Origin: Candidatus Parvarchaeota archaeon
GTDB lineage: Archaea; Nanobdellota; Nanobdellia; Parvarchaeales; Parvarchaeaceae
Direction of reading: 5' to 3'
DNA: 24,112 nt
NCBI GenBank assembly: GCA_030044235.1
Contig: JASHWD010000008.1
Location: 1-24,112, forward strand
Part shown: positions 23,143-24,112 of the stretch, piece after piece
Numbering within the stretch: position 1 is the stretch's first letter
How the letters are laid out: each line of letters starts with the position of its first letter
The notes under the pieces: generated by a model
Databases searched by the model: none
Told to the model about the DNA's origin: nothing
Seen by the model: only the letters and a program-made list of their open reading frames with translations
Position numbers and translations under genes: made by a program

Positions 23143-24112
23143 TCAATAAGCTCTAAATCCCTTACCTAATACATGCTGTGCTATCCTTAGTTCCATTATT
23201 TCGTCGGTGCCTTCATATATTCTTGTAACTCTCGAATCGCAGTAATGTCTACCGACCGGAGACAGAAGCGAATACCCGAAACCGCCAAATACTTGTACCG
23301 CTCTATCTGCTGATTCCCAAGCAGCTCTTGACGCAATTTTTTTAGCTAAAGCACTTCTTTGGTTGAGTTCGCTTATCAATTCGCTATTCTGAGTCTTGTT
23401 GTATTCTATAGCTCTTAGAGCAGTTATATAAGTTGGCCATCTTGCTTTCTCAAAATTCTGTGCGATTTCAGCTATGTGCTCCTGTATTAGTTGGTGCTTG
23501 CCGATTTCCTTACCAAATTGTATGCGTTCTTTCGCTCTAGCGACCGCTTGATTAAGACAGTCCTGTACAACCCCGGTGCAAGCCGAAGCTACACCCATTC
23601 TTCCGTTGAGTATAGATGAATAAGCCACATACATCCCGCCACCTAATGTCCCCAAAACGTTCTCTTCTGGTACTTCTAAGTCTTTGAAGCTCAGCATAGC
23701 TGTGTCTGAAGTGAAAAGACCTATCTTTTCTTTTAGTTTCATATCTACGTTGAAGCCGTTCTTGTTCGTGTCTACTAAAAAAGCGGATATCTCGGTCGGA
23801 GTGTCTTTTGATCTTGCAAAGACTATCATCGCATTAGCGATTGAACCGTTAGATATAAAATATTTTGAGCCGTTTATTACAAAATTGTTTCCTTTCTTCT
23901 CGTATTGTGTCTTCAATGACATCGGATCGCTGCCAGCTTCTGGTTCTGTAAGAGCAAAAGCCATTATTATATCACCGGCCGCTGCCCGTCTCAGATAACG
24001 TTCTTTCTGGTCATCGCTACCCCACATCTGAACTGCCATCTGAGCAAGTCCTAAGTTGGCACCAAAAAAAGTGGAGAAGCCTAGACCTACTTGTCCGAAT
24101 CTTTCGCCGGCA
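23143..24112 (-). CDS. Acyl-CoA dehydrogenase (5' end outside window)
   Basis: FAD enzyme catalysing the first oxidation of beta-oxidation (acyl-CoA to trans-2-enoyl-CoA). The frame is open through the right edge, so the ATG at 24039 is internal and the N-terminal helical domain is missing from the window. Visible: ALTEPEAGSD FAD/substrate segment, VINGSKYFISN, an ISNG-like turn, the R-x-Q-F-G-K helix of the C-terminal domain, QVFGGFGYS and the catalytic base Glu in R-I-Y-E-G-T (codon 23212-23214). The domain ends near normal length. Electron acceptor should be an ETF, not seen here. It is followed by the CoxG-like gene and converges on the thiolase. Confidence 0.95.
   Translation of the reverse strand, partial: AGERFGQVGLGFSTFFGANLGLAQMAVQMWGSDDQKERYLRRAAAGDIIMAFALTEPEAGSDPMSLKTQYEKKGNNFVINGSKYFISNGSIANAMIVFARSKDTPTEISAFLVDTNKNGFNVDMKLKEKIGLFTSDTAMLSFKDLEVPEENVLGTLGGGMYVAYSSILNGRMGVASACTGVVQDCLNQAVARAKERIQFGKEIGKHQLIQEHIAEIAQNFEKARWPTYITALRAIEYNKTQNSELISELNQRSALAKKIASRAAWESADRAVQVFGGFGYSLLSPVGRHYCDSRVTRIYEGTDEIMELRIAQHVLGKGFRAY

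Noticed and set aside
22747..23169. 140-aa plus-strand frame opposite the CoxG-like gene
   Set aside because: The minus-strand frame matches CoxG motifs and follows the acyl-CoA dehydrogenase by four bases; the plus-strand frame has no recognisable motif.
1..24112. Prophage, CRISPR, toxin-antitoxin or transposon
   Set aside because: No integrase, transposase, phage structural gene, repeat-spacer pattern or terminal inverted repeats found; gene content is metabolic and transport.

Overview
The window looks archaeal. The base composition is AT-rich (roughly one third G+C by eye). Most transcription units start with a TATA-like box centred about 24-28 bases before an ATG, which fits leaderless mRNAs. 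Genes inside operons instead carry Shine-Dalgarno sequences of the GAGGTGAT type. Gene content (tricorn-factor-type M1 aminopeptidase, DUF981-like membrane protein, ComA-family protein, dehydrogenase-first beta-oxidation fusion) also fits an archaeon. The mix resembles small-genome acidophilic or Thermoplasmatales-type heterotrophs (ARMAN/Parvarchaeum-like is one possibility). That placement is inference; no rRNA or marker gene is present. Coding density is very high: no gene-free stretch exceeds about 130 bases, and I saw no rRNA, tRNA, CRISPR or insertion sequence.

Layout. (1) Bases 1-2949: efflux block, with an ABC ATPase cut by the left edge, its ABC-2 permease, and a 14-TM MFS drug exporter. 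(2) 2950-4023: a small SWIM zinc-finger protein and a divergently transcribed DUF981-like membrane protein. (3) 4059-7673: a hotdog thioesterase translationally linked to a methylisocitrate lyase (prpB), a phosphosulfolactate synthase-family gene (comA), and a convergent MmgE/PrpD gene. (4) 7780-12331: M1 aminopeptidase, a class-I PLP aminotransferase, and a DUF4239-like membrane protein. (5) 12402-13711: a PurD-like ATP-grasp gene split by a one-base frame change at a run of seven A. (6) 13716-15766: a YdjM-type membrane hydrolase, an orphan 102-aa protein, and two small membrane proteins. (7) 15776-17487: a six-hairpin glycosidase-like protein, a small basic/acidic protein, and a mini-GNAT. 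(8) 17540-24112: a fatty-acid beta-oxidation cluster with acyl-CoA synthetase, SCP2 carrier, hydroxyacyl-CoA dehydrogenase/enoyl-CoA hydratase fusion, thiolase, and on the other strand a CoxG-like SRPBCC protein and an acyl-CoA dehydrogenase cut by the right edge.

How it fits together (inference). The 17.5-24.1 kb block supplies a nearly full beta-oxidation spiral; only the electron-transfer flavoprotein is not seen. Odd-chain or branched acids would give propionyl-CoA, and prpB plus the prpD-like gene could feed a methylcitrate cycle, although no methylcitrate synthase is in the window. The aminopeptidase and aminotransferase suggest peptide and amino-acid scavenging. The points most worth a second look are the frame-split, motif-deviant PurD-like gene, the comA-type gene between prpB and prpD, the palindrome over the aminopeptidase promoter, the 21-bp-spaced direct repeat at 14705-14734, and the almost zero spacing between convergent genes.
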